A stretch of DNA of 64,000 nt, from assembly GCA_002205965.3 (NCBI GenBank), contig NADL03000631.1, positions 124,001 through 188,000 on the forward strand. Direction: 5' to 3'. The position numbers and the translations under genes were made by a program. Within the stretch, counting starts at the first letter, position 1. Each line of letters starts with the position of its first letter. The stretch is from Kappaphycus alvarezii (taxonomy: Eukaryota > Rhodophyta > Florideophyceae > Gigartinales > Solieriaceae). The notes below the pieces were generated by a model. It worked only from the letters and a program-made list of their open reading frames with translations. It was not told the DNA's origin and did no database searches. Positions 12,080 through 22,552 of the stretch are shown here, in pieces.

Positions 12080-13240
12080 CACCCTCAAATAGGCAAAATA
12101 TAAAAAGTGGCAAAGTGTAGTCCAGCCAATTACGTGATGTCATGGTGACCAAAAGTTAGGTTTTTTGCCGCTTCGACACGATGGCGGCGGAGATATTCTA
12201 AACTGAACTGTCCTTTGTTATGCCGGGGTACTGTAGTTTGTGTTCAACCAGCCGACTATCGGTCCACCAAAATGAGAAATTGAGACCGCAGACAATCTCC
12301 AGTGCATTCTGTTCTGCCGTAGCCCTTACCAGTTCAGTCGGCTCATCCCCTTTCCAGTTGGTGTCTCTCCTCTGATCGCACCCTTCCGATCAGCTGAGAG
12401 AGACCTGCTGGGAAGGAGTTTCAGTTGTTGGACTGTCCCTCCTCTCTCGAGCCTTCTCAACCTCCTCAGCTCCTGCTGTCCAACACCCTCTCCGTCTCCG
12501 ATTCCCTTTCAGAAACCGCATTCAAACGCAATCGCCCTTGAGTACTATACTGTAGCTTGATCAAGACTTACACCCGACAATTTCCTTCGCCGCTGTCCCC
12601 AACTTCGTCGAGCAAACCGCAAAGCGCACTGGGTACAGATTTGAATCCCTCTCAAGCAGTACCCCCTCTAATTATACAAGGTCTTTCCGCCTCCGGTGGT
12701 GCTTGTAACATCGCATGGACTTAACCAACCCTCAAAGCACCGCTATCCTTACAGCACAACAACGTACCGTAGAACCTCAATCCCACCATCGGACCCCCCA
12801 CCGGTGTTCGTGCTGTAGCTGACGAAGGAATCCCACCCGCATCCTTAGGTAACGAAGTGGCTTACCTAGCTAGAGTAGCAGTTGCTGCTTTAGTTGCTGC
12901 TTTAGCAGCAGTCCTGGTCTGTTACTGTACTATACAGTGCAGCAACTGTGCAGTTCATGGAGTACGCAGTTTACAGTAACATAAGTTCTCCACATTTACA
13001 GAAGAAGTTGAATATTGGCGACAAACATGCATTACAGGACCGACCCTAGATCTCATACTGTACGTGTACTGTACAGTATACTGTACTTTGAAATACAGTA
13101 TGACGAAATTGTCGAAAATTATGAAGTCATAAGAACATGTCGATTTTTGCGGGATCAATGCGCAGACAGACAATCTCCCTTGCCCAAGCAAATGATTCCT
13201 TCTTTCGCCTTTCGAGGCCTGCCCGTGCGCAACGACTCCC
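12080..13240. other. Intergenic region, possible short membrane segment
   Basis: Mostly without coding signal. One open frame on the plus strand at 12773-12979 has no start codon and encodes a strongly hydrophobic stretch (ARVAVAALVAALAAVLVCY), which may be the last exon or remnant of a membrane protein, or chance from a GCT-rich repeat near 12870-12915. Several TACTGTA-type motifs lie at 12545, 12920 and 13065-13110. Confidence 0.3.
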
Positions 13241-13426
13241 CACAATGCCGTCGAGAACACTCACCTTTGTATTCGCTACCTTTAACCGCCATCGCACTGG
13301 CCGCCATTCACATCGTCTGATCTCAGACTTCCCGCCTTCACACAACATCCCCTCGTACCTCCGCCTCAAGCGTCGCTGCCGTACTGCACCCTCCCCCTTC
13401 AAACCTCCACGAGCCAACCCACCAAA

Positions 13427-15266
13427 ATGCCTCTCTCCCTCGCCTGTATCCTACCAAAATCAACAGGTCTCCGTTCTACCCCTCCCAGTCATCCAACGTA
13501 TTGCCTCAGGTCAAGTGATTACCGGTTACGACTCTGTCATTCAAGAACTAGTCGAGAACAGCATCGACGCTCAAGCCACCTCAATCTCCGTCGACCTTGA
13601 CCTCTCCACTCGATCTATCACCGTCTCCGATAATGGTGTCGGCATATCTCCTGACCAAGGGCTTCTTTCTGTCGCCAAATGCAACGCCACATCAAAGCTA
13701 CACTCTCTGCAACAGCTTCGCGACGGCGTCCAAACCCTTGGTTTCCGCGGCCAGGCACTGTGGGCCATTGCCCACACCGCAAATCATTGACTGTCTCATC
13801 GCGCATCCAGCAGCATGATCACGGAACCACCTTGCGCTTTTCCAACGATGGCCTCCCTATTCAACACTCCGTCGCCCCAACGCCTATGGCAAACGGAACC
13901 GTTGTCTGTCCAAGGTCTTCCTTGGACGTACTCTGGACGGCAACTGTCACGAACATTTTCTGCTTGCAAAGCATGGCTTTTTCGGGCTGCCCTCTGTCAT
14001 CCATTGGTTTCTTTCCGACTGACCCGAAATAAACAACTCTATTGGGTGAGACCTGGCGGTAAAAGGGACCCTAACGATGACCGCGTTTTGTCCATGGCGG
14101 ATGAGTTTAAAGCTTCCCCAGCTGATTTTCGTGCTGCGTCCGTTCCTATCTCCGGTTTGGGTACGGTAGATATCGTTGCCGCAATTCCCTCCATGGTCCA
14201 TTCGCCATCGAGATCATCGGTAATGATTGCTGTAAATGGGAGATGTGTTGTTATTGACGACATCACCGCTGCGATTACCCAATGCGTGAATGTGAAAAAG
14301 TCGAGATATCCCGTTGTCTTTGTCCACCTGTCCATAGCGAGCGGTGCTGTCGACTGGAATGTATCACCTATAAAATCTGTTGCCCGGTTCAAGGACCCAG
14401 ATATGATTGCGATCATCGAGAAGGAGGTTGTTGCCGTCATTGGGGATATGATGTCCGGCATGCCTGTCCCTGAGGTTGTGACTGCACCACTTGAATCAAC
14501 CGGGAGCTTCCGCTTTCTGGTAGAGAAACAAAGGTTTTGCAAAGACTGGTCTCACTTTTGCCCTCAAAGAACGAGGTCGGGCAGCAGCAAAATTGTATTG
14601 AAGACCCCTCTTCGACATGTGGAGGGGATTCAACCATATCGGCGCTGCCTTGCAATGCCAGGGTCGTGGCTCAGGTATTACAGACATATATGCTGTAGAA
14701 TATGACGGTGGTGTGATACTTGCAGAGCAGCACATTGCCGATGAGAGACCAATCTATGAAGAACTGCTTCGTTTATGGAGGGCATCTCAGTTTTCACAGC
14801 TGAAAGAACCATTGCGACTCCCAGGCTTGATAAGTGAAGAAGACCTTTTTCGTTGGAGTCCCTTGGTTTCGGAACAGAACTCGATGAATCTGGATTAGAT
14901 TCAGGCAAAGCCGCAGTTTACCTCATCCGCAAGGTGCCCGGAGTTTTGAAAGACCTACCACACAGTACCTTGGGTCCTCTGCTTCTCCGCCTATGCTCTG
15001 AGGCGACCTCGATTGAAGAGGCTGCCGCCGCTGTTTCATGTAAGCTAGCGATTAAGAATGGCAAACCACTGAGCATCCAAAAGTTGAGCTCCATTTTCTC
15101 CAACCTGATGCGGTGTGAAAACCCGTACACATGTCCGCATGGGAGACCGATCTTTGTGAATTTGCGAGCGAGTGAACTGGCAAAGTTTTTCGAAAGGTCA
15201 TGGCTTCCCGAACAATACGATTCATCATCGAAGCAAACTGGCGACCGCGGGGTGCGGCCAGAGTGA
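13427..15266 (+). CDS. MutL-family mismatch repair protein, MLH3-like (frame broken)
   Basis: The N-terminal GHKL ATPase is clear: IQRIASGQVI, then QELVENSIDAQA at 13542-13577 (motif I, E..N..DA), SDNGVGIS near 13629, NATSKL and GFRGQAL near 13740. A second domain has the MutL turn DWNVSPIKSVARFKD near 14350-14400. The C-terminal part has EQHIADERPIYEE near 14725-14765, aligning with the DQHAxxExxxxE endonuclease motif, and CPHGRPIF at 15132-15155. Frame changes are needed near 13785, 13830-14030, 14600-14700 and 14890, each followed at once by conserved sequence. The ATG at 13427 has a good context (CCACCAAAATG) but lies in another frame than IQRIA; 13245 is an in-frame alternative. MLH3 is preferred over PMS1 because of the ADER and CPHGRP contexts, but this is not certain. 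Role: nuclear MutL partner in mismatch repair and possibly meiotic crossover. Confidence 0.75.
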
Positions 15267-15560
15267 CTCATTTGTTGAAATCAAGTGCCGCGTGGTGGAC
15301 GAGTGTTTACTTGACTGATAATGGTGCCCCAAAACTGGCTCCACGAGCAAGGGTCGAGTGAGCACAAACGACTAGAAGAGCAGCCCGTTCGGTCGTCATT
15401 TCAGAGCGCGATCCCTTAGGCTGGCTGACTTTATAAAGGAATGATCATTTACACAAAGTTGTAAAAAGTGAAAATTCTGTAATCCTCAAAACGTGTGACT
15501 GTGCTAAACATGACGGTGACTAATCCTTGTAAACTCTATCATCGATCCAAGAACAGGTTG
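15267..15560. other. Short intergenic region
   Basis: Lies between the stop of the MLH3-like gene and the 3' end of the convergent gene. No gene or clear terminator was recognised. Confidence 0.4.
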
Positions 15561-16417
15561 TTACATGCTAGAAATTGCAGCGGTAAACACAACCACTGCC
15601 GACATCATCCAAGCGAAACAAATGGGCGGCTTGTTGCTGGGTGCGAACGATATTTCTCTCCAAGCTCCTTGCGGCATACCTCTTTGAAGAGGGTTGGGTA
15701 GGCGTTTGATCATGTAAAGGTTTTGCGGTTGAGGAGTTGGACTCGAATGCGAAACTGCCTGTGGAAAACGAAGCGGCTGGGACGATACGCTGATAGGAAG
15801 GGCAGTTTGCAACGGTGATGGCTGCAACGGCTATGACCAAATGATGGCGACGGTGATGGCTGCAAATACGATTGCACGTACGGCGTGTGCTGAGGATTGA
15901 AAGCCGTCCAGTTTTGCGGATGTGTCGGAGGTGGAGATGTTGGCGGTGCGTTGAGGAGAGGGGGAGGAGGAGGGATTGGGGACGAGTTCCATTGGGATGG
16001 GAGTGAATTGCATGGTTGGTTGGGGTGGCGGGGATGTGGAATGGGATGGGAGTGCGGGGGTTGTGGAGGGGGAAGGGACGGGTGGGGTGGTTGTTGGAGT
16101 TGGAGTTGCAACGGGGGTGTGTGAGACGGGGAGAGGGGGAACTTGTGTAAAGGTGTGAGAGTGAAGGCCGGGGGTTGGGAGGGCGGGTCCGATGCGAGTG
16201 GGGTGGGGTCAAAGAGGAAGTGCGATGAAGGTTGGGGTGATATGAGGAGTTGGATGGTGACATGTGGTTGCGGCGGAGAGGATGTGTGGATATCGATGGT
16301 TATGTGGGGGGTTGGAAGCGGGGAGGGGTGCGGGGAGGGGTGCGGGTGTGCACGGAGAATGGAGGCAAGTAGGGTGAGGGACAGAATATGGAGGTAGAGG
16401 GAGGATGATGGAGACAT
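15561..16417 (-). CDS. Proline-rich secretory protein, uncharacterised
   Basis: From the ATG at 16417 the protein starts with a good signal peptide (MSPSSSLYLHILSLTLLASI, then LRAHP). It continues with a Pro/His/Ser-rich region and amphipathic segments such as HVTIQLLISPQ and AFTLTPLHKFPLSPSHTPP. The frame must change near 15830-15900 to reach a C-terminal part in another frame that ends in a hydrophobic helix (ICFAWMMSAVVVFTAAISSM) directly before the stop. Signal peptide plus terminal hydrophobic segment suggests a type I membrane or lipid-anchored surface protein. A partly repeated segment (GGTGATGGCTGCAA) sits at the frame change. The family was not recognised, and low-complexity sequence makes chance open frames possible. 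Confidence 0.4.
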
Positions 16418-17120
16418 GATGCAGTAAGGGTGGAGGGGGAGGAAGAGTGGCGAGGTGGGAGGATGGAGTGAAATAGGGGGTTGAGCATGATTTATGAAGC
16501 GGGGGACGTTACTGGGATGGATCGGAGCGGGGGAATAAGTGGAAAGAATGCGTTGAATGGCTGGGTATGGGATGGATTGGAGATGCAGGGAGGATATTCG
16601 ATACCAATGGAAGAGATGGCAGGATCGGAGCTTGAAGGAAACGGCGCATTGTGAAAGTTGAAACTGAAAAAGGAAATTTAGGGGACGATGATGATTGACG
16701 ATTGGAGGAATGGACGACGAAAGGGTTTGTTGGGTTGGTGGGTGGATGGCAGTGGCGCAGGGTTGACGTTTGGATGAAGATTGTTACGTGTCGTGTCGGC
16801 GGTCAGCAGCTATGTACCCTTTCCGACGGCTGAAGATGTCGGGGGCGGTCCACGACAGTGCGAGACACTGCGATGCAACGAGACAACAGATGCAATTCGA
16901 TGGAAATCACAGCAGCCTGTGCCCGTCTCTCTGGGATCATTGTACACTACAGTACTCTACTGTACGAAACAAAAGGATCAGTTTGAAATTAAAAATACAA
17001 TATTTTATATTACGGTACGGTACAATGACAAGTGTTGAATTTCGGAAATTATTCACGGACAGCGTGTTGGGAATGGAATGTAATCCGCGGCGGGACAACT
17101 CCTGCCCTTTCCAATCACTT
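16418..17120. other. Intergenic region upstream of the secretory gene
   Basis: G-rich on the plus strand up to about 16760. It contains TACTGTAC-type motifs at 16945-16965. It lies 5' of the secretory-protein gene and 3' of the GARP factor, so it may hold the promoter of the former; no defined element was seen. The long plus-strand open frame that begins here overlaps the GARP gene and is treated as a shadow. Confidence 0.35.
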
Positions 17121-17123
17121 CCT

Positions 17124-18559
17124 TCACTTTGGTACCATTTCGCTTTCCCGACTCAATTTACAGAGCCCCTTAAATCCTCCCTTTTTCTTCTCCTCCACTT
17201 CTCCCTCCTCCTCTTTCTCGTCCACCGCCCCATTCAACCGTTCCTCCCTCGCCACAGCATCCATAACTTCTTCAGCCGTCAAACTCCTCTTCCCCAAATT
17301 CTCATCTCTCTTCAGCACAGACCTTGCCGCCATATTCAGCAACATCGTCCTCTCCTTCACCTCCTTCTCCTTTCTCACAACATCGTCCTGTGCTTTTGCA
17401 AATGGGACGCGACCTGTTCCCGAGTCAATCCACTCACACCCATCTTGTTCAAAATCGACATCGGTACAGCCTGCTCAAGCCCGAGTTCGTCCAACGCCTT
17501 GAGAAATTCCGTGTGCAGCTCCGCTGTCCATGTGATTCTTCCCGACGCCTTTTGCATCAATTGCACCGCCACACCATTCTCTCCAACATTCTTGTATCCA
17601 TCTCCACCCTTCTCTCCGCCTCCCTCATCTCCCGTAGCTCCTCCAAAGTACAAGCCGCCGCCATTTCTTCAACAGCGCCTCCACAACCCATATCCGTTTT
17701 TTTCTTATTCCCAGCCCCCTCTGTCAATACCCTCTCCCATCAGCCCCGCTATTTTCCCGCCTTTCCACACCCATCCCTTCCATTCTTCGTCCTTGAATGC
17801 CTCCGTCCCCACGATTTTCTTCAACCTGTGCTCCGCCTCCTGTTTGACCCCCCTCACGTCCTGCATCCATTCCATGCCCATTTCCGACTTGCCCGCCGTG
17901 AGCATTACGCCACTCTACACCCTCTGCAATCCATACCGATAGTCCTCCATTCCATGTCTCAACCCATTCCCATACTGATACTGTCCATCCCCCATCTCTA
18001 CGCCGTATTGCCCCGGCGTATAATAACCGTGTCCCAACGCTAACACCGCTTGCGCAGCCACATCCCCAGAAGGTGTACCATATTGTATAAACAACGGCTG
18101 GTTATTCGCCGTGTATCCATACGGTGTAGAAAACACCCTCATGTCAGTATACTCCAATCGCGGAGCCATAAACTCCGCATTCCGCCCACTGGGAGCTACA
18201 TTTTGTCCATACGAATACCGCCGATCATAATGCTGCCCATTTCCCAACTCACGAGACGGATCCATCCCCGCATGCGCCTGATGTCCCGCATACACTGTAT
18301 CCGTGTAATGTGTCCCATCTGTCTCTCGGCTGCTCGGCAACTCGTGACTTCTTGCATTGTGATTGTCGTTGAGCAGAGGAGGTAGACGCCTTCCCCATCC
18401 TCGCGGTTCGCCACGACCCGTTTCTTGCGTCGATGAACTTTGAGCAGGACGTGGAGCTAATGGGGCGGTGAGCTTCTCGGGATGGGCAAGTCTTCCTTGT
18501 GTAGGGCGATGTTGGAACGTAGTTGGGTTTCCTGGAGCTTGTTGTTGAGGAGATTTCAT
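17124..18559 (-). CDS. GARP-family (Golden2/ARR-B type) Myb transcription factor, frame broken
   Basis: The minus strand starts with MKSPQQQAPG at 18559 and runs through a Tyr/Gly/Gln-rich low-complexity N part (215 codons). The DNA-binding domain lies at about 17551-17387: RITWTAELHTEFLKALDELG, then MSILNKMGVSGLTREQVA and SHLQKHR. The single Myb-like repeat with SHLQKHR is the hallmark of GARP factors of plants and algae. A Glu/Lys-rich C part follows (17378-17124). The same frame meets a TAG at 17915, and stops near 17680. One-base frame changes near 17700 (next to a run of seven A), 17570 and 17385 restore a helical linker (EEMAAACTLEELREM) and the C part. Role: sequence-specific nuclear regulator; no receiver domain is seen, so it is not a complete type-B response regulator. 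Confidence 0.7.
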
Positions 18560-18833
18560 GCTGAAGATAGCTTGCGAGGAGAATCGGTGTTCGAATAATT
18601 CAAGTGACGGATGGCGGTGATATGTTGGTGTGGATGGGAACTTTCCTTTAATATGAAATGTGAGGAGGCAAAGTAGTAAATCTGCCTTCAGGAGGACGTG
18701 AGTAATCTGATTTCTGGACAGGGACTAGGACATACGCAATCCTAGACTCGGAAGACCATTTAAATAATTCGAGGACAGAGGTTTTCCTTGACGGCTGCTT
18801 GACGCGGAGTCAGTGTACCAATTATTCTGTGCA

Positions 18834-19205
18834 CTAGTGCAGAGTTACATTTTGGATATAATCGTTGCGAAAACGGTCGCGAAAAAGAAGAGTGTTCGAA
18901 ACTGACAGCATCTGGGTCAGAGTGAGGTACCTTTTAGGTACCTCACTCTGACCCAGAACTGTCAGTAAAGGAGTTAGAAGACGAGTGAGATTGAAAGGGT
19001 AGGTAAACTGATTCAAGTATGTTTCCCGTAGAGGCATCGGAAAGCGCGCCTTCCCATTGATCTTAGGAGAGGATGAAAACGCAGATGAAAATGTTATACT
19101 TCCAAAAGTCTGATCATGAGGCACAAAAGTGGGTGTAAATATCTGTACGACTGTCTCCCATGTTCCGCTTGCAGCAACGCACAGCCTTGCCCACTCTGAA
19201 TTCAT
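18834..19205 (-). CDS. Unidentified open frame containing a long hairpin
   Basis: An ATG-started frame of 123 codons on the minus strand with an ordinary amino acid mix (for example KARFPMPLRETYLNQFTYPF). No family was recognised. The perfect inverted repeat at 18901-18966 lies inside its 3' part, which makes the coding nature of that end doubtful. It may be a fragment of an unknown mobile element. Confidence 0.2.
   Translation of the reverse strand: MNSEWARLCVAASGTWETVVQIFTPTFVPHDQTFGSITFSSAFSSSPKINGKARFPMPLRETYLNQFTYPFNLTRLLTPLLTVLGQSEVPKRYLTLTQMLSVSNTLLFRDRFRNDYIQNVTLH
18901..18966. repeat. Long perfect hairpin
   Basis: The sequence CTGGGTCAGAGTGAGGTACC is followed by TTTTA and then its exact reverse complement. 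The arms are extended by ACTGACAG on the left and CTGTCAGT on the right across a 3-versus-2 base bulge. The total paired length is 28 bp around a 5-base loop. It may be a small foldback element, a recombination scar or a microRNA-like precursor. Confidence 0.9.
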
Positions 19206-20225
19206 TCTAGGAGATTGACATTATTGCCCGGTAGAATAGTGCCATGAGTACAGCGAATTGTTGCTTACATGAATCATCAGAAACATTTACGTGCATTTTC
19301 CCATGGTTCAAAAGTGATTGAAGGGGCACAATTTCAATGAGGCAAAATGAAAACTTACGAAAGGGTGCAATGACGTTTCAGCCCAACGTCAAATCATACA
19401 TGATATAACGTAATTTTCTCTTTTGTCACCGGATTGCCACATCATCTCCTGTAGCTCAAAGCGGTAATCATTCATGAGTCGAAAAAAGCGCCTGTCGTCA
19501 TTTTCCTACGCGCACAAACATTTCTGCGGAAACAGTGCCACGCGGCATTTCGATGGTCCGCTATCCGATGCTGACTTTTCGAATCCAGCCCCGATCATTC
19601 TGTCTCTGATATACAGCATTGTGACTAGGAACAAATCTGGTGCATTATTAATATCCAGACAACACTGATAGCCCCACCAGAGCTTATTTGCGCATGTTAT
19701 ATGATCGCCAAACCAATGGGTTCTTTTGTTGGCATGACACGCGTGGCGCCGTACATTTCATCGCTTTGAAATCGCGTGCACCGTTCGGGGATACGGCTCT
19801 CTTTGAGAAAGTGCGCAAATAGAAAAGCTTCACATAGTGTAGCTAGTGGTTCGTAACGGCACTTTTCGAACGTTTTGAGGCGGCACCGAAGGTCTCTCGT
19901 GCTACAGGTGCTGGCTTGCACATCTATGGAAATTTCGACGTTATGAATGCGTCGGGTACCAACCTGGGGAAGAACCGGAGCCTTTCCGATCGACAAGGTG
20001 AGCTACTGCAAAAGCCTTCCTGGTGGCACACCTGAAGGAAAGCGGCGTGTAGGAGGCGCGGATAGCGATGCCAAACGGTCTGAGCTGGACGCGGGGGTTC
20101 ACCCAGTAGAAAGGGCGGTGCATGTGTTTGACCGAAACGTCGACAATATCCTTAGTAACTGTAGAGCTAGCGACTGATGCAGAAGGGCACTTATCTATCA
20201 ACATTCTTACTCATTATGTCTCTGA
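19206..20225. other. Region with overlapping unidentified open frames
   Basis: Minus-strand frames at 19697-19996 and 19941-20204 overlap and could be one broken gene. The first contains DLRCRLKTFEKCRYEPLA, the second KDIVDVSVKHMHRPFYW. No family was recognised. The region ends at the 3' tail of a retroelement fragment. Confidence 0.25.
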
Positions 20226-20229
20226 AGTG

Positions 20230-20435
20230 TACACTGACTGACCGACTATATGGTTATGATCTAACTGGATGGTTCACGTCGATCACGTGCAGTGGAGCCC
20301 GAGAGATGATGGCCATAGCCACCGATGACCACCGAGCACAACTGATGCGCTGGAAGATGCGTGTGCGAATCGTAGCCGCGGTGGTATGGTATCGGGCCGC
20401 AATGCGTGGTACGTACTCGGCCAATTTCACTTCAG
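20230..20435 (-). mobile_element. Non-LTR retroelement 3' tail, lineage alpha (copy C)
   Basis: The minus strand reads RIAARYHTTAATIRTRIFQR, ISCARWSSVAMAIISRAPLH and a stop near 20255. The untranslated tail ATAGTCGGTCAGTCAGTGTA follows. The same protein end and tail occur at 26.4, 42.1 and 49.6 kb. It is a strongly 5'-truncated copy, as expected for target-primed reverse transcription. Confidence 0.7.
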
Positions 20436-20470
20436 ATAGGGATGATATTTGCATAATATATACTGTACTG

Positions 20471-20530
20471 GGTGGAAATGTGGGGTGATTTAATATTTGA
20501 AAGTGATGGTCCGTTGTGGTCCGGGATATT
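20471..20530 (+). repeat. Dispersed repeat block Q, copy 1
   Basis: The block GAAATGTGGGGTGATTTAAT through GGTCCGTTGTGGTCCGGGAT recurs almost unchanged at 23713-23765, and in diverged form at 31097-31150 and (reverse) about 50400-50470. Here it is fused directly to a retroelement fragment at about 20531. Confidence 0.75.
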
Positions 20531-21023
20531 GCCCGCTGACATTCTGGTGCACCCACGGTCGGACGCATTGAACAACCCGCCTCCTCTCCCAGTGGCGTAT
20601 GACGTCACCATATCTTCGCCATTCCAGGCGAGCTATATGTTAATGGGAGCACGAGAAGCGCGAGCCGTTGCCAATACAGCAGAAAAGCGGAAGAAGAGGG
20701 ACTTAGCGGCGAAAATGGCAGCGATTCCTGGCGAGGCACAGCCGGGACGTTCGAGGCTAGGATGGAATTTTGTGCCACTAGCCTTTGACTCCTTGGGATC
20801 ACCTTCCGAGACAACGTCCAAGGTCACCGAGCAGTACGCGGCAACCGTCGCGACTCGTAGTGGATGTTCTAAGGGAGGAGTGAAAACCCGGATCAATCAG
20901 AAGCTAAGTTATGCAATATGGTCGACGTGCGCGGCGTCTATAATTGTCGCGCCCCGCAACATGCAGAGTTTGGCCACCCTACTCAAACCTAATTTATTGA
21001 TGTTTGTTTTTCAGTTACTTTAA
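20531..21023 (+). mobile_element. Non-LTR retroelement C-terminal part, lineage beta (copy D)
   Basis: The frame enters in the middle of the endonuclease motif (DILVHPRSDALN), continues with VAYDVTISSPFQ (second Asp), an Ala/Lys-rich helix, FVPLAFDSLGSPS and KLSYAIWSTCAASIIV, and stops at 21023. It is the same order as the end of copy J at 54.7-54.9 kb, but runs on to the true C terminus. An isolated start codon in the preceding block makes a chimeric open frame of 183 codons, which is unlikely to be a gene. Confidence 0.75.
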
Positions 21024-21690
21024 GGGTCTTCAATGACTTCGCATGTTGCACCCAAGTAGATCATTGGTAAAAACTTTCACAATCCTACTGTACAGGGTGA
21101 CCAGTAGTACTGTACCTCTTAATTTTCCCTACTTTATTTACCAGCCGAACAGAATTTTTAAAGGATAATCTAGAATACAGTAAGCGCATATCAATGATCA
21201 TTGGGTTGTGTAATTTGTGTTAACACCGTAATGTGGGTAGATTTTTCAAGTTAATTTGATGTATATTTTATTGTGCACATTTCAAAACTGTCGAAAAATT
21301 CAAGTAAAAAAGAAACTTTCCGTTGTAGGGCCTTTTGATTCCAGAATCGAGATTTCCGCGGCAAAAAATATTACAAGAAAATCCGAACGCGCCAAACGCT
21401 GTTCCAATGGCAGGCCTCTGCCTTCCTCTCCATCCTCCACGCCACCACCCAGGCGGGCAGCGGCAACTAGAAGAACATGGCAGCCCGCACGTTGCACTAC
21501 ATCACAACGGGCGGGTCAAACTCGGTACTCCACAAAACCCTCGCCTCCCCACCCCCGCCGCACCCATCCCACCTTTACATCTCCCTCTGGAATACCCGCA
21601 ATAGCCCCTCATGTCGCCGCCAACGTCGCTTCTCACCTCACCACGCACCCGCCACGACACGAATTGGATCCTTCCCATCCTTCCTAAGCT
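21024..21690. other. Spacer with a Pro-rich unidentified segment
   Basis: The AT-rich part to about 21330 has TACTGTAC motifs near 21090-21112. From 21350 the sequence becomes C-rich and open in two overlapping frames. No family was recognised. Confidence 0.3.
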
Positions 21691-22500
21691 CCCCCGTCCT
21701 CAGGGGGCACCCGCGTCGCCTCGCACTTCGCTGCCTTCTGCAATGGTTCCCACACCACCCAGTGTCAACGACTACGCCCCATTCTGACACGCTCGAGCGA
21801 GCCAAGCGTAGCGGGTTGACTTAAAAAAGACTTCGAGCCTCGAAAAGACGAAACGCCGGGAAAAGTGGGTCCTTTTACGAGGGCTCGGTGAGTCGGCCTT
21901 GGGTGATCACGTGAGTTCGTTGCCGTCCCCTCTCGGAGGGCATCGAGGGCCGAGGGCCGAGGGCCGGAGATTAAAACTAAAATAGGCGGCCGGGCGGCTC
22001 TCGCAGAGCGGCTGGCTGTAGAGTCTCGAGACAGCGGTAATGTGCATTAGGTCTAGGAGACGGGATATTACCGGCCGGGACTGGCGCCTGTGCACCGTCA
22101 GAGTGCCAGCGCCACACCCAGATAGCTGCTATCTGGGCCATGGAACTTCTCCGGCGCAACGCCCCCACCGACAGCCAGCTCTTACAATCTCGGGACGCCA
22201 TCACATATACATTCTTATCACTAGAGCGGCCACTACATTGCATCCCCCTACCATCTGCATACATCCGGTTAGATCTTAACCCGTATAGTTAGGACGTGCG
22301 CAGTTCTCAGTGGATACTGAATGCATTAAACTTCTTTCTTTCTGAATGGGCCCTTAAGACACATTTCAATTCCGACCAAACTAGATTCATCACTTTTCTG
22401 CACTTCCGTGTATTCTCTTGCAAGATTACCCTGACAACGTAGCCCTTACGGCGGCTTTTCGTCAAGAGTCACAAACGTTCACCACACCAAGTACGGATTT
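21690..22500 (+). repeat. Direct repeat R1, left copy, with GC-rich interruption
   Basis: Two blocks match the right copy downstream of the PDI-C gene: 21690-21782 (GCACCCGCGTCGCCTCGCAC) and 22123-22500 (AGCTGCTATCTGGGCCATGG ... AGATTACCCTGACAACGTAG). The 340-bp GC-rich piece between them (21785-22120) contains four CGAGGGC units near 21948-21968 and is absent from the right copy, so it looks like an insertion. The nature of R1 is unknown. Confidence 0.7.
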
Positions 22501-22552
22501 TCCAATCTCTCCCTCCACTCACGCTCAACCCCTTCATCCCCTTGCACTGATC

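Noticed and set aside
16770..17942. A 390-codon plus-strand open frame
   Set aside because: It lies opposite the GARP gene, is dominated by Pro, Ser, His and Leu, and has no motif; it is the complement of a Lys/Glu/Gly-rich coding strand.
20472..21023. A 183-codon frame as a host gene
   Set aside because: It is a chimera of block Q and the C-terminal part of a retroelement; the start codon lies in the repeat.
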